Made by a program: the position numbers and the translations under genes
Assembly (NCBI GenBank): GCA_021234155.1
Contig: JAJEKV010000057.1
Location: 5,983,821 to 6,047,820 of the forward strand
Direction of reading: 5' to 3'
Source: Isoetes taiwanensis
Taxonomy: Eukaryota > Streptophyta > Lycopodiopsida > Isoetales > Isoetaceae
Length of the DNA stretch: 64,000 bases
Part shown: positions 1 to 11,090 of the stretch, one piece after another
Layout: each line of letters starts with the position of its first letter
Position numbering within the stretch: position 1 is the stretch's first letter
The notes under the pieces: model-generated
Told to the model about the DNA's origin: nothing
Database searches by the model: none
What the model saw: only the letters and a program-made list of their open reading frames with translations

Positions 1-2515
1 TTTTATCATGCAAGATTACTATATATCTTGATTTTTGCCATGTGTAACTCAACAAGCGATTAGGGCTTTGAAAATGCCAAGTAATATGAAGTGATACTTT
101 CTTTGTTATGGAATACAACCGATAAAAGCACAAACACCTTAGATAGAAAGTGCAATTGTTTAGAAACTCTTTTCCTATTAAGCCCAACTATTGAGCAAAA
201 GTAACCATATGTGCAAGAACATGACATATAAATTTGTATAAAAGCTCAAAGCAGCCTTAGCCGGATATGGCCAGCTAGCATAAATCTTGTAAACTTAAAA
301 ATAGTAAGAATAATATCATGATCAAAGTAAACATGATTGACAAAGCCTTTTCTTTGATTACTAAGATTATCTGTTTTGATTCGACCTCATACTTGTTTTA
401 TCCCTCCGGCCTCAAACTTAGAAAGAATAAGACACGAAAGAACTTAAATATAAGTTTTTATTCTTGGGAGGACCGGATCATCTCGATTGGCGGACACACC
501 GTTCATCCATTTGTTGTTGTAACAGACAACATTCTTGATAGTGCTCCATGTTTGTAACGAAGAATAAAGAGGTAGATGAGACTCCGGTTACCTGCAATCC
601 AACCATTCAAGCATTAGCCATAATCTGGGTAACCATGAAAGGGATTAGCGGTAAGCAAAGAGAGTCTCATGGCGTATAACCTTTTCGACCTTATAAAACA
701 ACAATATAATAGCTCAAGCCCCGTAGGACATGATGAAAACTTCAAAATGTTGTGATGAAATCAAGAGATTTAAAGATAAAAGTACTTCTGTTTTTACGCG
801 GAATAATTGGCACAAGTTTGCAAGCCCATAAATGCTTATGCAAACAGTTACAGATGTAAATCATAGCCAACGTAAAGGATGATAAGCATCAATAGAAAAA
901 ACCTTAATGACTGAGTCTTAGTCTGTGCTCACAGCCTCAATGTGATTTATTACCTTCCAGTGATTGATAAGCATATTTCATGTTCTAAGAAAACATTCAA
1001 AGGCATATTTTTATTAGAAGAGAGCAAGCAAGCAACAAGCACACTTCCTCTGACTTATGCAATCGAATAGGATTGTTAATCACCAACTTAAAAAACCTGA
1101 TTTAGAAGACATCTCCATCAATAAAGTCGTCATTGTCCTTGCATTCGGAAGCGTGAGCTCCATGCTTGTTTTACTATTTGTAAGATCTTGGGAACTCTCC
1201 ACATATCATTTTTTTCAAGTCACTTACATTTGTAGTTGTAACTTGGATATCAATAAGTGCATATCTTTATGTAAGCGCCCTTCTCACTCCTAAAAAATGT
1301 TCTTGTCTTTGCCCAAGCGGCGGCTTTTAACTAAACACCAACCATCACAAGAGAAATCTCTGTTCACAGTGGGTGCAGATCTCTGTCACTTGGAGAGAGA
1401 GAGTCTAAATGCAAGAGGAAGCAAAGATCCATGTTGCAGATCATGAAGAGGCAAAACAAGTATATAATAAGGGATCCTATATGCATGGCTCCTCAGTTCT
1501 TGTCATGTTTACAAAGAGAAAACAATGGATCTTTTTTGCTGTGTACACTTGCCGCACAGCCTTTATAATCAAACGGATTTCTCACCAGGCACTAGGACTT
1601 GTCATCCTTAATATGAACATTCAAAGAGAGTATTAAGCGGCTCATCATCAAAATCCGTCCATTGATTATAGAGTGTAGACGGAGGCAACCGCCACACGGA
1701 TTTGGATAAAGGAAAAAGCAAACCTAGTATTCACATAGCAGTATCTTTAATGCCAAGTAATTTTTGCTTGTAAATGAAGTATTGACTACTTCACATTCCC
1801 GCCTTGTATCGTCCATTTTCACGGCAAGTGAAGCTCAGACCACTGTGATATACTGAATCTATAGGCTGTGTCTTGCAGATTTAGAGCTAGCTCTTAAACA
1901 AGACGATTTTGAAAATCAAATAGTACCTGTAAAAGTCGATCACGGTCACGAAATCCCATGCTTCTGCTAAAAAATTATAGCTGTAAATGTACAACGCCGT
2001 CATTTCATCAAAACCGTCATTTTCCTTGCGGCCATAGATATGGAGCTATGTCTGCACTCTGGCCCTAACTCGTGTTGTCGTAAACCCTATAATGGCATAT
2101 GCCAATATTACTTTTGCCAAGTAGGTATACGAATTCCTTAAGTCCACCGAAAAACAAATGTTTCCTTTAATCATTTCAGCCAATTGTGGATATACCCCAT
2201 AAAGAAATTAATAAAAAATATTTACCAGGGACTTCCCAAACCTTTGATCACCTAAGCAAGTCTTTGTTATGCCATGACCAAGTAAGGTGCCGATTGCCAA
2301 CTACGCATAGTTCCAACTCCAAATTCATGTCAAGTAAAAATGCATACGAGAAGTTGCACATGCAAGTTAAATTTCTTAGGCAAAGACAAGTGGCAAACAT
2401 GCCTTATACTAGAAGAAAGGTACATGCATGAAAGTCAATTTTGAAAATGAAAACGCTTTTTTCTTCAAGTAAGAGGACATATGGGAACCAATATGCATAC
2501 CTTGGAATTTAGTCA
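1..2515. repeat. Left arm of a large inverted repeat
   Basis: This segment is the reverse complement of 39562-42061, matched by eye from the window edge (position 1 pairs with 42061) to an inner junction at 2515, after the shared AGTCA. The arm is cut by the window start. Both arms contain the same short open frames (1057-1293, 1409-1636 and 2186-2431 on plus here; 40779-41009, 40395-40643 and 39645-39890 on minus there). The 81-codon frame at 2186-2431 is identical in both arms, but no domain is recognisable and it may simply be part of a well-conserved repeat. No terminal repeat, poly(A) tail or transposase was seen, so the element class is unknown. Confidence 0.92.
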
Positions 2516-3589
2516 AAAGCACTTGTTAAATTCTCACGTGTTCAATAGTCACCAATAAATTGTATAAATTATGAAACACAATATCACAAGCAAAAATTTA
2601 TGCTTACCCTCCATATTCGACCCAAAGGTGATTTCAATGTCAAAGGCAAGAGAGTAAATGCATTTATGGGATTTCCAAGCCTTCAATAATTATTTAATTG
2701 TCAAGAGTGGATATCCCAATCCCAAGCTCATAAAATCAAGTGTCTTCCTATCATTGACCAATGCATTGCTAAGAATCATATCATGTAAAAAACTATGGCG
2801 TCAAGCCCAACTCAATTAAAGTTCATGCAACCTTAACTTGTAGAATATGCAAACCAGTTCCTAAGCAAGTCTTTGGATTTTCTACTCGATAGACTAGTCT
2901 TGAAGTGGTGGCGGTCGCGACCATTAGACAAATAGTGAAATAGATAGTAAAGTTAGAAATAGAAACATGGATTTTCCACATACCTAGTTCTCATGATATG
3001 GTGGCATGCGTTCCCACCATAGCTTATATGCCAAGCAAGCTATTTTTGGTCCCGAAATTCTACCACCATTTCTTTGATCGAATGGTGCCTATGCCAAACT
3101 TTGGATAGTCTGCTGACCACTACGTGTACATGGTGTTTCCAAAGTCGGATATATCCCATTAGGTTTAAACTAGAATTGGCACCATTGCTTTTATGCCTTT
3201 AAAATAAGCTGAATCAATTGGTGAGTAATATGAACGAGGTCTGTTTAACCATTGGAAAGATCAAAATTGAGGAAAATCACAAGTGTAGAGCCAGCAGGTA
3301 AAAGGAGATATCAACTCCGGAATATTTATCCGTTTGGTAATTCCTAAGCCTTGGGCCAGAAATTAGTGTACATAAACCATTAATGTGTAGAAAATGGAGC
3401 CTTTGCCTAGAAAAATGGCTATTATGAAGTCATCAGAGAAAGGAGCCTTAGCCAGCCATTGGATATATATATATATATATTTATATAATATACATATACA
3501 AGAAATTTAATGCGTCCTACGGTGCATGTTCGAGTTTTAGCATGTTCCTACGTGCAAGTTCTTGTCGTGCCCTACATTCTAAAAGGATC
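2516..3589. other. Non-coding stretch with a TA microsatellite
   Basis: No supportable gene was seen. An AT dinucleotide run lies at 3463-3500. Short words such as ACCATTGG-type motifs and AAGCAAGTC recur loosely but do not form a clear array. Confidence 0.6.
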
Positions 3590-3860
3590 TCTTGAGAATA
3601 CTCTAAATTCATACATTCTCTAAGATTCTACCAAGTTTCTCTTGGAGGTTTCGTGGAGATTCCTCTAAATTTTATAAGATTCCCTCTAGATTCTATTAGA
3701 TTTCCAACGATTCTTCAAGATTCTATGAAGATCCCCTTAGATTCTCTTAGATCCCTTTAGATTTTATGAGATTGCCCTAGGTTCCCTTACATTATATGAG
3801 ATTCAAAGAGATTCTATAAAGATTCCCCTAGATACTCTAAGATTTCATCAACATCTTGGT
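3590..3860. repeat. Degenerate AGATTC-rich tract, left part
   Basis: The word AGATTC and variants (AGATTCT, AGATCCC, AAGATTCC) recur every 10-20 bases. The same kind of sequence resumes at 8106 on the other side of the LINE. This suggests one simple-repeat region that was split by the LINE insertion. Confidence 0.7.
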
Positions 3861-4024
3861 GGTGATCGTGCCGGTAATTAGGTCTAGCCGCTTCTAAACC
3901 GCTTGGGCTCCCGTCCTTGGGAGTGCCCGAGATGGGCAAACGGAAGGGGGATCTCCCGGCAAAGGGAGATCGGAGGAAGAATCCATCGCTGACCTCCTGC
4001 AGATGATAAAAGACCTTAGATGAA

Positions 4025-4760
4025 GTGAAAATGTCGAATCAAACTATCAAAAATTTGCAGGAAGAGAACAAGGATCTGAAAACATGCATGTTAGCTACCT
4101 TCGGTGACCTTAAAAGAACAGGTGATTTGATGTTGCAAGCCCATCAGAAGCTTAAGGAATCATGCCTCATGCAATTCCGTGAACTCAAGCAATTGATACT
4201 TGAGAACAAAGAAGGCCAGAAAAACATCAGAGACCTGATTGAGGAATTTCAGCCAAATGATGAGGGCTATGATCGACCCTCTTCTTTTCAACATGAACAA
4301 ATTGCAGACAAGATTACATACAAAATTGAACACCAAGTCTCATCGATGCTTGACCAAAGACATCTTTGAACAAGAAGAGCAGAGCATCGGGGCTATGAAT
4401 ATTATAATTTCTGGGTTGAATGAGCAAGAAGTAGAGAACACACTAGACACGGTTAGTGACTTCTTTACCTCAACTATGCATCTGGCTGATCCGAATATGA
4501 AGTCTACTTGCGAAGACTTGGGCCTTAAGGCGAGAGGAAACACCGCCCAATTTTGGTCAGTTACAAACATTGAGGCTTCGAGAATGGGTCATCGACATAG
4601 GGCTCATCTCAAAGGACATAGGATATGGTTGAATGATGACCTCACCATCCAGCAGCAACATGAAAGAAAGAAACTCTTGGATGAAGTGAAGAAGTTACGA
4701 TTAGAAGGGAAATTTGCATATGTTGCGGGGCAACAAAGTGGTGATGCGAAATATGAAATA
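4025..4760 (+). pseudogene. LINE ORF1-like protein (coiled coil plus RRM-like region)
   Basis: The first frame (4025-4369) encodes a Lys/Glu/Leu-rich, probably coiled-coil segment. A frameshift near 4360 leads into 4375-4760. That part has the layout of LINE ORF1p: a segment reading NIIISGLNEQEVENTLDTVS, then a segment with HRHRAHLKGHRIWLNDDLT and a basic tail. In L1-like elements this protein binds the element RNA as a trimer. The assignment rests on pattern resemblance to the LINE ORF1 RNA-binding domain. The start at 4025 is the first Met of the open frame. The intact protein would be about 240 residues. Confidence 0.6.
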
Positions 4761-4799
4761 GGGAGACCCGGACCCTCGAAACTGGCGGCTTGGAACCTT

Positions 4800-7700
4800 C
4801 CGCGGCTTCAATGAGTCCAAGGTACTTTCATTAACATTGACTTCTTTAAACAATTTGATGTGCTTACTTTCCGCGAAAACATGGGAACATGAAGCCAATC
4901 GTTTGATTGATATCCCAAACTTTATTTTGCTTGAATCTGCCTGGAACTTATTGAATGGTAGTCAACGAGGCTGGGGTGGCATAGCATGCTTTGTGAAAAA
5001 AGACATTTTGCATAATGTGGCGATAGTAAAGAAATGCTTTCGATAAACCAATATATTTGGATATGCTTACGAGGGGAAAATTTACATTGCCATTGCCTAT
5101 TTTGCCCCGGATTAGATCCCTACCCATCACGCATTTATAGTCATCGAGTTGGATGCCAATGATCCGATACGTGCTCTTCGCGTCGGACCTTCTTTGTTTT
5201 CAAGACAAAGGGCCAGCATTTGTGATTGGAGACCTCAATGGAAGATTGGGGAATAGGCGGGCATCTTTGTTGAGTGGCGAAGGAAATGACCTATGGCTGC
5301 TAGAACATTCGGATCCACGCATATGCTTGGCCTCGGCAAACCCTTGATCTAAGATCAAATTTGATGGGAAACCATGTGGTCTCCTTGTGTGAATCGTGGA
5401 CCTGATTGTATACAATGGCATTCAAACTTTTCCAAAGTCTTGTGGATACACTTGCTTCCGATAAGCGGTAGCGGCCACGATGGACCTCTTGCTTGGAAGC
5501 CCGAACACTTGCATTATATCAAAGACTTTGAGGTTCAAGGGATGGGTTGTGACTCGAGATCATTCTCCTCGGCACTTCGGATTGAATATGCCGTAAAAGC
5601 GCCTTCCACGAGGCTGTAATTTCAAGCAAAAACTAAAGGTAGATTATGCATTGGCGAGAGACATATGAAATGGCCGGTTGAAAAAACTATTGAAAATGCA
5701 AGTTGGCGATGGACTGATGGATGGATATGAGAAACTGAAAGAAGTCCTTCTACGATCCCGCAAGTCAAGTATTTGGACATACCAAACCATTTAAAACGAG
5801 GCTATATTAATAAAAATGGTATGACAAGGAATGCACCGAGGCTAAATCTGCTTTGAAAAATCGCATAAAGACAAGGAAGGGGCAATGAAACAATATAAAA
5901 AGCTAGTCAAGCGGAAGAAAGCGGGATTGGCTCGTGTACACCACCAAAAAGCGAGTCAAAGTGATTCGCGATCTATCAAGGTTATTTTGGGCGTCTTGCA
6001 AAGGTGGCGCGAGGTCGGAAACATCACAAGAAAAGACTTATTGGGCTGGATTTGAATTATATCATGTCCCAGTTAGCTAACATGACATTAGATCCCAAAA
6101 AGCTCGCACCACTATTTTCTATATCCGATCTTAAGCAAGCATTACGGGGACTCGAATGGCAAGGCTTTTGATGTTCACAGGTCTCTCATCGAGCTCATTA
6201 AATGGGGGTGATGCAACACATGAAAGACTATTGGACCTATGCAATAATTCTCTAATAAATGGAGAATTTCTGCAGATTGGTACTTGAGCGGAAATAATTC
6301 CAATCTTTAAAGCCGGCGACAAAGATGACATACGCAATTATAGAACTATCTTGATTAGTTCTATTTTTCAAAAATATTAGCGGCAATGCTTGAAAAAAGA
6401 TTTGAGTGGGCTGATGTAAATGATGTGCGGGCTTATGGTCAAGGCGGCTTGGGCGTGGACACTCAACACTTGACCACCTAGTGTCCTGCGTGTCATAGCT
6501 GAAGGTGCAAAGGGCTTTGGCAACCCGGAGGTTCATGGCTTTATTGATCTTGCTAAAGCATTTGGCAGAGTAGGCAGAGGCGATTTAGAAGCCGGACTTC
6601 GAAATTATAGAAGTCCCCTTAGAACTTCGGACAAAGCGTTAGCATGTCTATATAGGCAAGTCGATAGAACTTTCCTTTCCCTTTGAGGGAGAAAGAAAGA
6701 TCTTAAGCACAATTGGAGTGAAGCAGGGCTGTCCCTTCTCGCCAACATTATTTGGATTATACATTGATGAGGTAGAGAACTGGCTTGCTAGATTGGGGGG
6801 AGTTGGCGCTCAGTTGGGATGCTACCTGATCCAAGTCCTCCTATTTTTGCGAGATGATATAGTGCTGATTTCTAAGGCGGTGAGGGACTCCAAAGACACC
6901 TAGATGTTTTACATGAGTTTTGTACTCATAAAGAATGACCATCAACGCTTCAAAATCCAAAATAATGGTCTTGGGCACACGAGAAAAATTCAGCTTTTTG
7001 GTAGGAGGGACAACTATTGAACAAGTATCTGATTACAAATATTTAGGTATTGAGGTCTCAGACAATTACAATTGGAAGAAGGCTGCCTCAAAGCGTGCTT
7101 ACGGGGGCTTAGAGCATTATATAGCATGTTTCATTCATGTCGTTACTAATAATTTATGGCATTGGGAAACTAGGAGACTTCTTTATCTTTGTAATGGTGA
7201 AACCCGTAGTCCTATCTCACGGGTGCCCGGTATGGGGACTGGGCTATCAAGCAAAAGGCTGGGCATCCATTGAAAAAGTCACGAAGAGATATTTGATGGA
7301 AGAACTTGGAGTAAAGTCTCAAGCGCCTTCTTGTATTATGCTAGCGAAGCGGGATTGCTTCCTTTAGAGATTGAAGCCCTTTGTTGTACAATCACATATA
7401 TCAATGCGTGTGAAAAGCTTCTCAAAAGACCGCCTCCCTGTGCAAGCTATCTTATGCTCACGAGAGCAAAGGGTGGTACTACCAAGTATGCAAGTGGGCT
7501 GAAAGTTGGCATCTTAAGCGGCCCGTCATGGCCTTCTTCAAGAAAATTGAAAGAGGTAAAGGGAAAAGTCACGGGGGGTGTATTGAACTTCTTTGTGAAG
7601 GATACTAGTGTGAAACAACAATTTTATAGGGCTGAAATATGTGACTGTCTACTTATGTGGAGCAGCCATATTTGACATCTAACATTAGTAGGCCTTGATC

Positions 7701-8021
7701 GAGTTATGATCTCTCACTCACGCACTTTTCTCATCATTTGCATGTGGAAGCGGGGTCGTTGGTATGGCACACCACGACATCAAAGTCTTGTCGTTGCTGG
7801 ATCCTAAGATAGAAACTGAACCGCACACTTTCTTAGAATGCCCAGCATATGAGAACATTAGAACCAATTTTGATATAGACTGCACAAGCTTGAAAGATCT
7901 CTGGAATGTCCCATACAATAAACTCAGCTCATACATCAAGATGGTGTGGAAAGAAAGAGCAGAAATTATGGAATTATATGACAACATGAGCACCCTTGAG
8001 GCAAGTGGTGCCTTTGAATAG
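4800..8021 (+). pseudogene. LINE ORF2 remnant: endonuclease and reverse transcriptase
   Basis: The endonuclease part spans about 4810-5520. It shows RGWGGIACFVKKDI (4960-5010), VIGDLNGRLGN (from 5222) and an SGHDGPLAWKPEHL segment near 5470-5510 that stands for the catalytic SDH motif. The reverse transcriptase spans about 5990-7290: IIPIFKAGDKDDIRNYR (about 6298), HGFIDLAKAF (about 6535), GVKQGCPFSPTLFGLYIDEV (about 6715) and DYKYLGIEV (about 7030). Where the catalytic (Y/F)ADD is expected, the sequence reads LFLRDDIVLIS (about 6844). The C-terminal region ends with a motif like EPHTFLECPAYENI (7810-7860), as in the zinc-binding tail of many LINEs. At least six frameshifts or stops make it inactive as read. 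Confidence 0.85.
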
Positions 8022-8105
8022 TTCATAAATAAAACTCTCGATGTACTTTGTCGCCAGTTGGACCTGAGGGTCTTTAATGGCGTGATTAATATATTATTAT
8101 TATTA

Positions 8106-8584
8106 TATTCCCTTAGATATTATAAAGATTCCCTTAGATCCCCTAGATTTTAAGAGATTCCCTTAGGATTGTAAATATTTTCTTAGATTCTCTTACATTT
8201 TATGAGATTTTTTTAGATTGCGTTAGATTCTCCTAGATTCCTTTACATTCTAGAACTTTTTAGAACATTCTGAGACTTTCAAAATACCCTAGAACTTTCT
8301 GGAAGTATTTCCCTAGATTCTCTTACCTTCCCGTAGATTCTCCTACATTCTAGGACTTATTAGAACAATTTGAAACTTTCTGGAAGAAATTTCTTAGATT
8401 CCCCCCAGATTCTCTTTTCTAGAATTTGGGACTTTCTGCAAGGATTCTCTTAAATCCCCCCTAGATTCTCTTATCTTCCAAAACATTCTAGAATATTCTG
8501 GAACTTTCTAGAACATTCTAGAAGATTTTAGAACTTTCTAGAGCCTCCAGAACATTCTAGAACTTTCTTGAACTATCTAGAATG
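8106..8584. repeat. Degenerate AGATTC / TTCTAGAA tract with heat-shock-element-like array
   Basis: This continues the AGATTC-type simple repeat and grades into alternating TTC and GAA triplets at 5-bp spacing. From 8485 to 8584 about 16 of 20 consecutive pentamers fit nTTCn or nGAAn in strict alternation, with one 1-bp phase slip near 8549. A shorter run lies around 8245-8310. This is the binding pattern of heat-shock factors. Whether it is functional or a by-product of a TTCTAGAA-type satellite cannot be told from sequence. Confidence 0.75.
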
Positions 8585-8659
8585 TTATATTCTATTTTAT
8601 CTTAATTAGAGCATTACCCTTAAGTATATTTAAAACATAAATTATTCATGGAATTAATG

Positions 8660-8725
8660 CTTGGTCTATTGGTTAAAGTGGGGGGTTTGGGGGGTTGAGG
8701 TCCAGGGTTCGAATCCCCCCAATAA
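8660..8725 (+). mobile_element. tRNA-derived SINE head or tRNA pseudogene
   Basis: A consensus RNA polymerase III B box, GGTTCGAATCC, lies at 8706-8716. An A-box-like stretch, TATTGGTTAAAGTGG, lies about 25 bp upstream (8667-8681). The cloverleaf is not intact: the G-rich middle does not form an anticodon arm and no acceptor stem pairs. A tRNA-derived SINE promoter is therefore more likely than a working tRNA. Confidence 0.45.
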
Positions 8726-8819
8726 CATAAAAAATTTTAGAAGCCTTTCCTTAAGGGACGAGCATTCAATATGAGCCTTAGGATCTTAGACTCGATCAAC
8801 GATCAAGATCTCACCATAT

Positions 8820-9440
8820 AAAAGCAATATGAGCCGTAGGATCTATTACATATAATTCCCAAAGCCATGTGGACCGTAAGATATATGCCAAACAGCGTGG
8901 TAGTAGGATCTCGGATCGGCGATCGGGATCAAGAGCAACACAGGGCGTAGGATCGATTACATAGAGTCTATATAGAAACTCCCAAGCCATGCTGGTAGGA
9001 TGTGTCCCCAAACAGCGTGAGCCGTGGGATCTCGAACCAAACGTCGGGATCAAATTCAACACGGGCCGTAGGATCGTCTATATAGAATATATATAGAATC
9101 TCCCAAGCCATCGAGCCGTAGGATCGTCCCAAAGCCCGTGGGCCGTAGGATCTCGAGCAGACCCGGTCGGATAAAGCGCGACAAACATAAGAACATATAT
9201 ATGATTGATATATTATATATATCAAGCCATCTGCGGGCGTAGGATGTGTCCCCAAACAGCGTGGTAGTAGGATCTCGAACCGGACGTCGGGGATCAAATC
9301 AACACGGGCCAGTAGGATGCGTCTATATAGAATATATATGGAATCTCCCAAGCCATCGAGCCGTAGGATCGTCCCAAAACCACGTGGGCGTAGGATCTCG
9401 AGCGGACGGTCGGATAAAGCGCGACAAACATAAGAACATA
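8820..9440. repeat. Satellite-like tandem repeat, about 120/244 bp
   Basis: The segment CCAAACAGCGTG recurs at about 8888, 9008 and 9252, giving spacings of about 120 and 244 bp. The copies share the words CCGTAGGATC, TCTCAAGCCAT-like blocks and GGATAAAGCGCGACAAACAT. CGTAGGATC occurs many times, so the unit itself has an internal substructure. No coding potential was recognised. Confidence 0.8.
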
Positions 9441-9464
9441 TATATGATTGATATATATATCTTT

Positions 9465-9735
9465 GGTATAAATTTATCTGAGAAAACTCTTCTTGGTATA
9501 AATTTATACGTTCTGGGTCCTCTTAGCGGTATAAATTTATACTTGCTTGGGTCCTCTTCTTGGTATAAATTTATACCGCTCGAGTCCTTATTTGTATAAA
9601 TTTATCTGGCTTCGAGTTCTTTTGTTGTATAAATCTATACGCTCAAGTCTTCTTGCGGTATAAATTTATCTGGTGCAAACTCTCTAGCATACTATGTCCA
9701 CATATTACTATCTATTGAGGTATAAATTTATACCA
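9465..9735. repeat. Phased array of the palindrome GGTATAAATTTATACC
   Basis: Eight copies of GGTATAAATTTATACC or close variants start at about 9465, 9495, 9528, 9562, 9593, 9626, 9657 and 9719. The spacing is 30-34 bp, and the last gap (62) is two units. The spacers share a GGTCCTCTT / GAGTTCTT-like core. Each copy could form a small hairpin. Two more copies lie at 42286 and 42316 and one at 54958. Confidence 0.85.
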
Positions 9736-10535
9736 TCTTGAAATTTATTTGGAAGAAACTAAGGACTACTGAGAACAAATAAATTACAAAGTTTAAAAAA
9801 AGTCGATTGGATACATACGTTAAGCCATCGCGGTATCTGAAGTCTATAGCAAAAATTTGGAGGAGCAAATAAGAGCAAGTGTATAAAGCAAAGCGCAAGC
9901 ATCTTCAACTTCAACTCGCGTGTGAGGCATACTTTAAGGTGACAATATATCAAAATGTGTTGCATTTTTTGCAATTTTGTTCATAATTTTGTAGTGAATT
10001 CATAAACTTTGAACTAAATACGTTTTTGGGCACTCTTAGCGCTTGTTGTTGTTTTTCAATGTCTATTTTGTTTTGTCCTTAAAAATATTACTATTTCTCA
10101 AACCAAACTAGGAGGCCAAAAAATGGTACCAAACAATTTTGAATGAAAGCTGAGTTCAAATTCCCCTCCAAAAATGGTGCCTAAAATATTCAAATTGTCA
10201 CACTTGTCACAAATATACCAAGAAAAGGGCATTTTTTAAGGGAATTTTAGGGAATCTTTCAAAGATTCCTTTTGAAGTGCGTTTGCAGCAAATAAGTGCG
10301 TTTCATTTTAAACTTTGTTCTATGGCATGTGCTCTTGATTGTGCTCTCAAACGAAATAAATGTATGCTTAGAGAATCTATTAATTCATGGCATAGCTACT
10401 CATAGTTTGACGCTAATGCATTAATGTTTTATGTTTGCATGTTTCTTCCATTTTGATAGTTTGGAGATATGTTGTAGGGTCGTGCAGTTGTTCTTATCCT
10501 CCATTCATTCCCATGTAGCATCCTGCCATTATTTG
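9736..10535. other. Non-coding AT-rich stretch, end of a dispersed repeat
   Basis: No gene was seen. The part at about 10240-10325 (GGGAATCTTTCAAAGATTCC, then two AAGTGCGTTT words and CATTTTAAAC) is related to 55375-55475. Both loci carry the GGTATAAATTTATACC palindrome about 400-500 bp upstream in the same orientation, so both are probably copies of one unnamed non-autonomous element. Confidence 0.5.
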
Positions 10536-10745
10536 GAAGCTTCCTTCACATAATAGAGAACTAGCATAGAGCCTTGCATTATAAATTGCAAGTTGGAAAT
10601 TCACTCTCAAAAATCAAAATTCTTACTATTTAGGAGTGAGAGAAGCTTCCTTTGCAGAATAGAGAACAACTAGCATAGAGTCTTGCATTATAAATTGAAA
10701 GTTGGAGATTCACTCTCAAAATCAAAATTCTTTAAACGCTCATAT
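10536..10745. repeat. Direct tandem duplication, 106-bp unit
   Basis: GAAGCTTCC at 10536 and again at 10642 opens two adjacent copies. They share TAGCATAGAG, CTTGCATTATAAATTG and TCACTCTCAAAA with few changes. No coding function is seen. Confidence 0.85.
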
Positions 10746-10921
10746 GAGCAAACAATTAATGGAAATTTCTCCGCTTGGGCTATGAAAAGATGAGCTAGAG
10801 AAGTGACTCAAGCCAAACTGTATGGTGTAAATACCATACCTTCATGCTAGCAGAAGCAAGAATGTTACCAATTAGAAGGGGATGCCCTTCCATGGTAGAG
10901 TGTGCCTTCATGGCATAATTT

Positions 10922-11090
10922 TGTCACAAAACTGAAAGGATGTTTATTGGAAGAGACTGGTTGGAATAGCCCCAACCGTGGCTACAAATAGGTGATCAAG
11001 AGGTACAGACATGCCTTTTACCAAGAGACGTGACCATTGAGATATCCACATCATCGATCCAGATCTTATCTGACCAATCTATCCTCAATA
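10922..11090 (-). repeat. 3' LTR of the small retroelement
   Basis: On the minus strand it starts TATTGAGG and ends GTGACA, just after the polypurine tract at 11091-11100. The TA start instead of TG is present in both LTRs. Confidence 0.88.

Larger units (their letters stand above)
3865..8105 (+). mobile_element. RTE-like non-LTR retrotransposon (LINE), decayed
   Basis: The element has an ORF1-like protein, an apurinic-type endonuclease and a reverse transcriptase in the usual LINE order on the plus strand. It ends in a short ATT microsatellite (about 8085-8105) rather than poly(A), which is typical of RTE-like tails. It sits inside an AGATTC-rich tract that continues on both sides. Frameshifts and stops interrupt all coding parts; some may be base-calling errors (see findings). 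The 5' boundary near 3865 is placed where the simple repeat ends and is approximate. Confidence 0.85.

Noticed and set aside
2186..2431. 81-codon frame identical in both inverted-repeat arms
   Set aside because: Identity follows from the repeat itself. No domain, splice site or partner gene supports a protein.
8660..8725. Working tRNA gene
   Set aside because: Only the A- and B-box-like parts are visible. The acceptor stem and anticodon arm do not fold.
9465..9735. Possible CRISPR-like array
   Set aside because: The spacers are similar to each other, the repeat is an AT palindrome and the host is a plant. It is a tandem/phased repeat.
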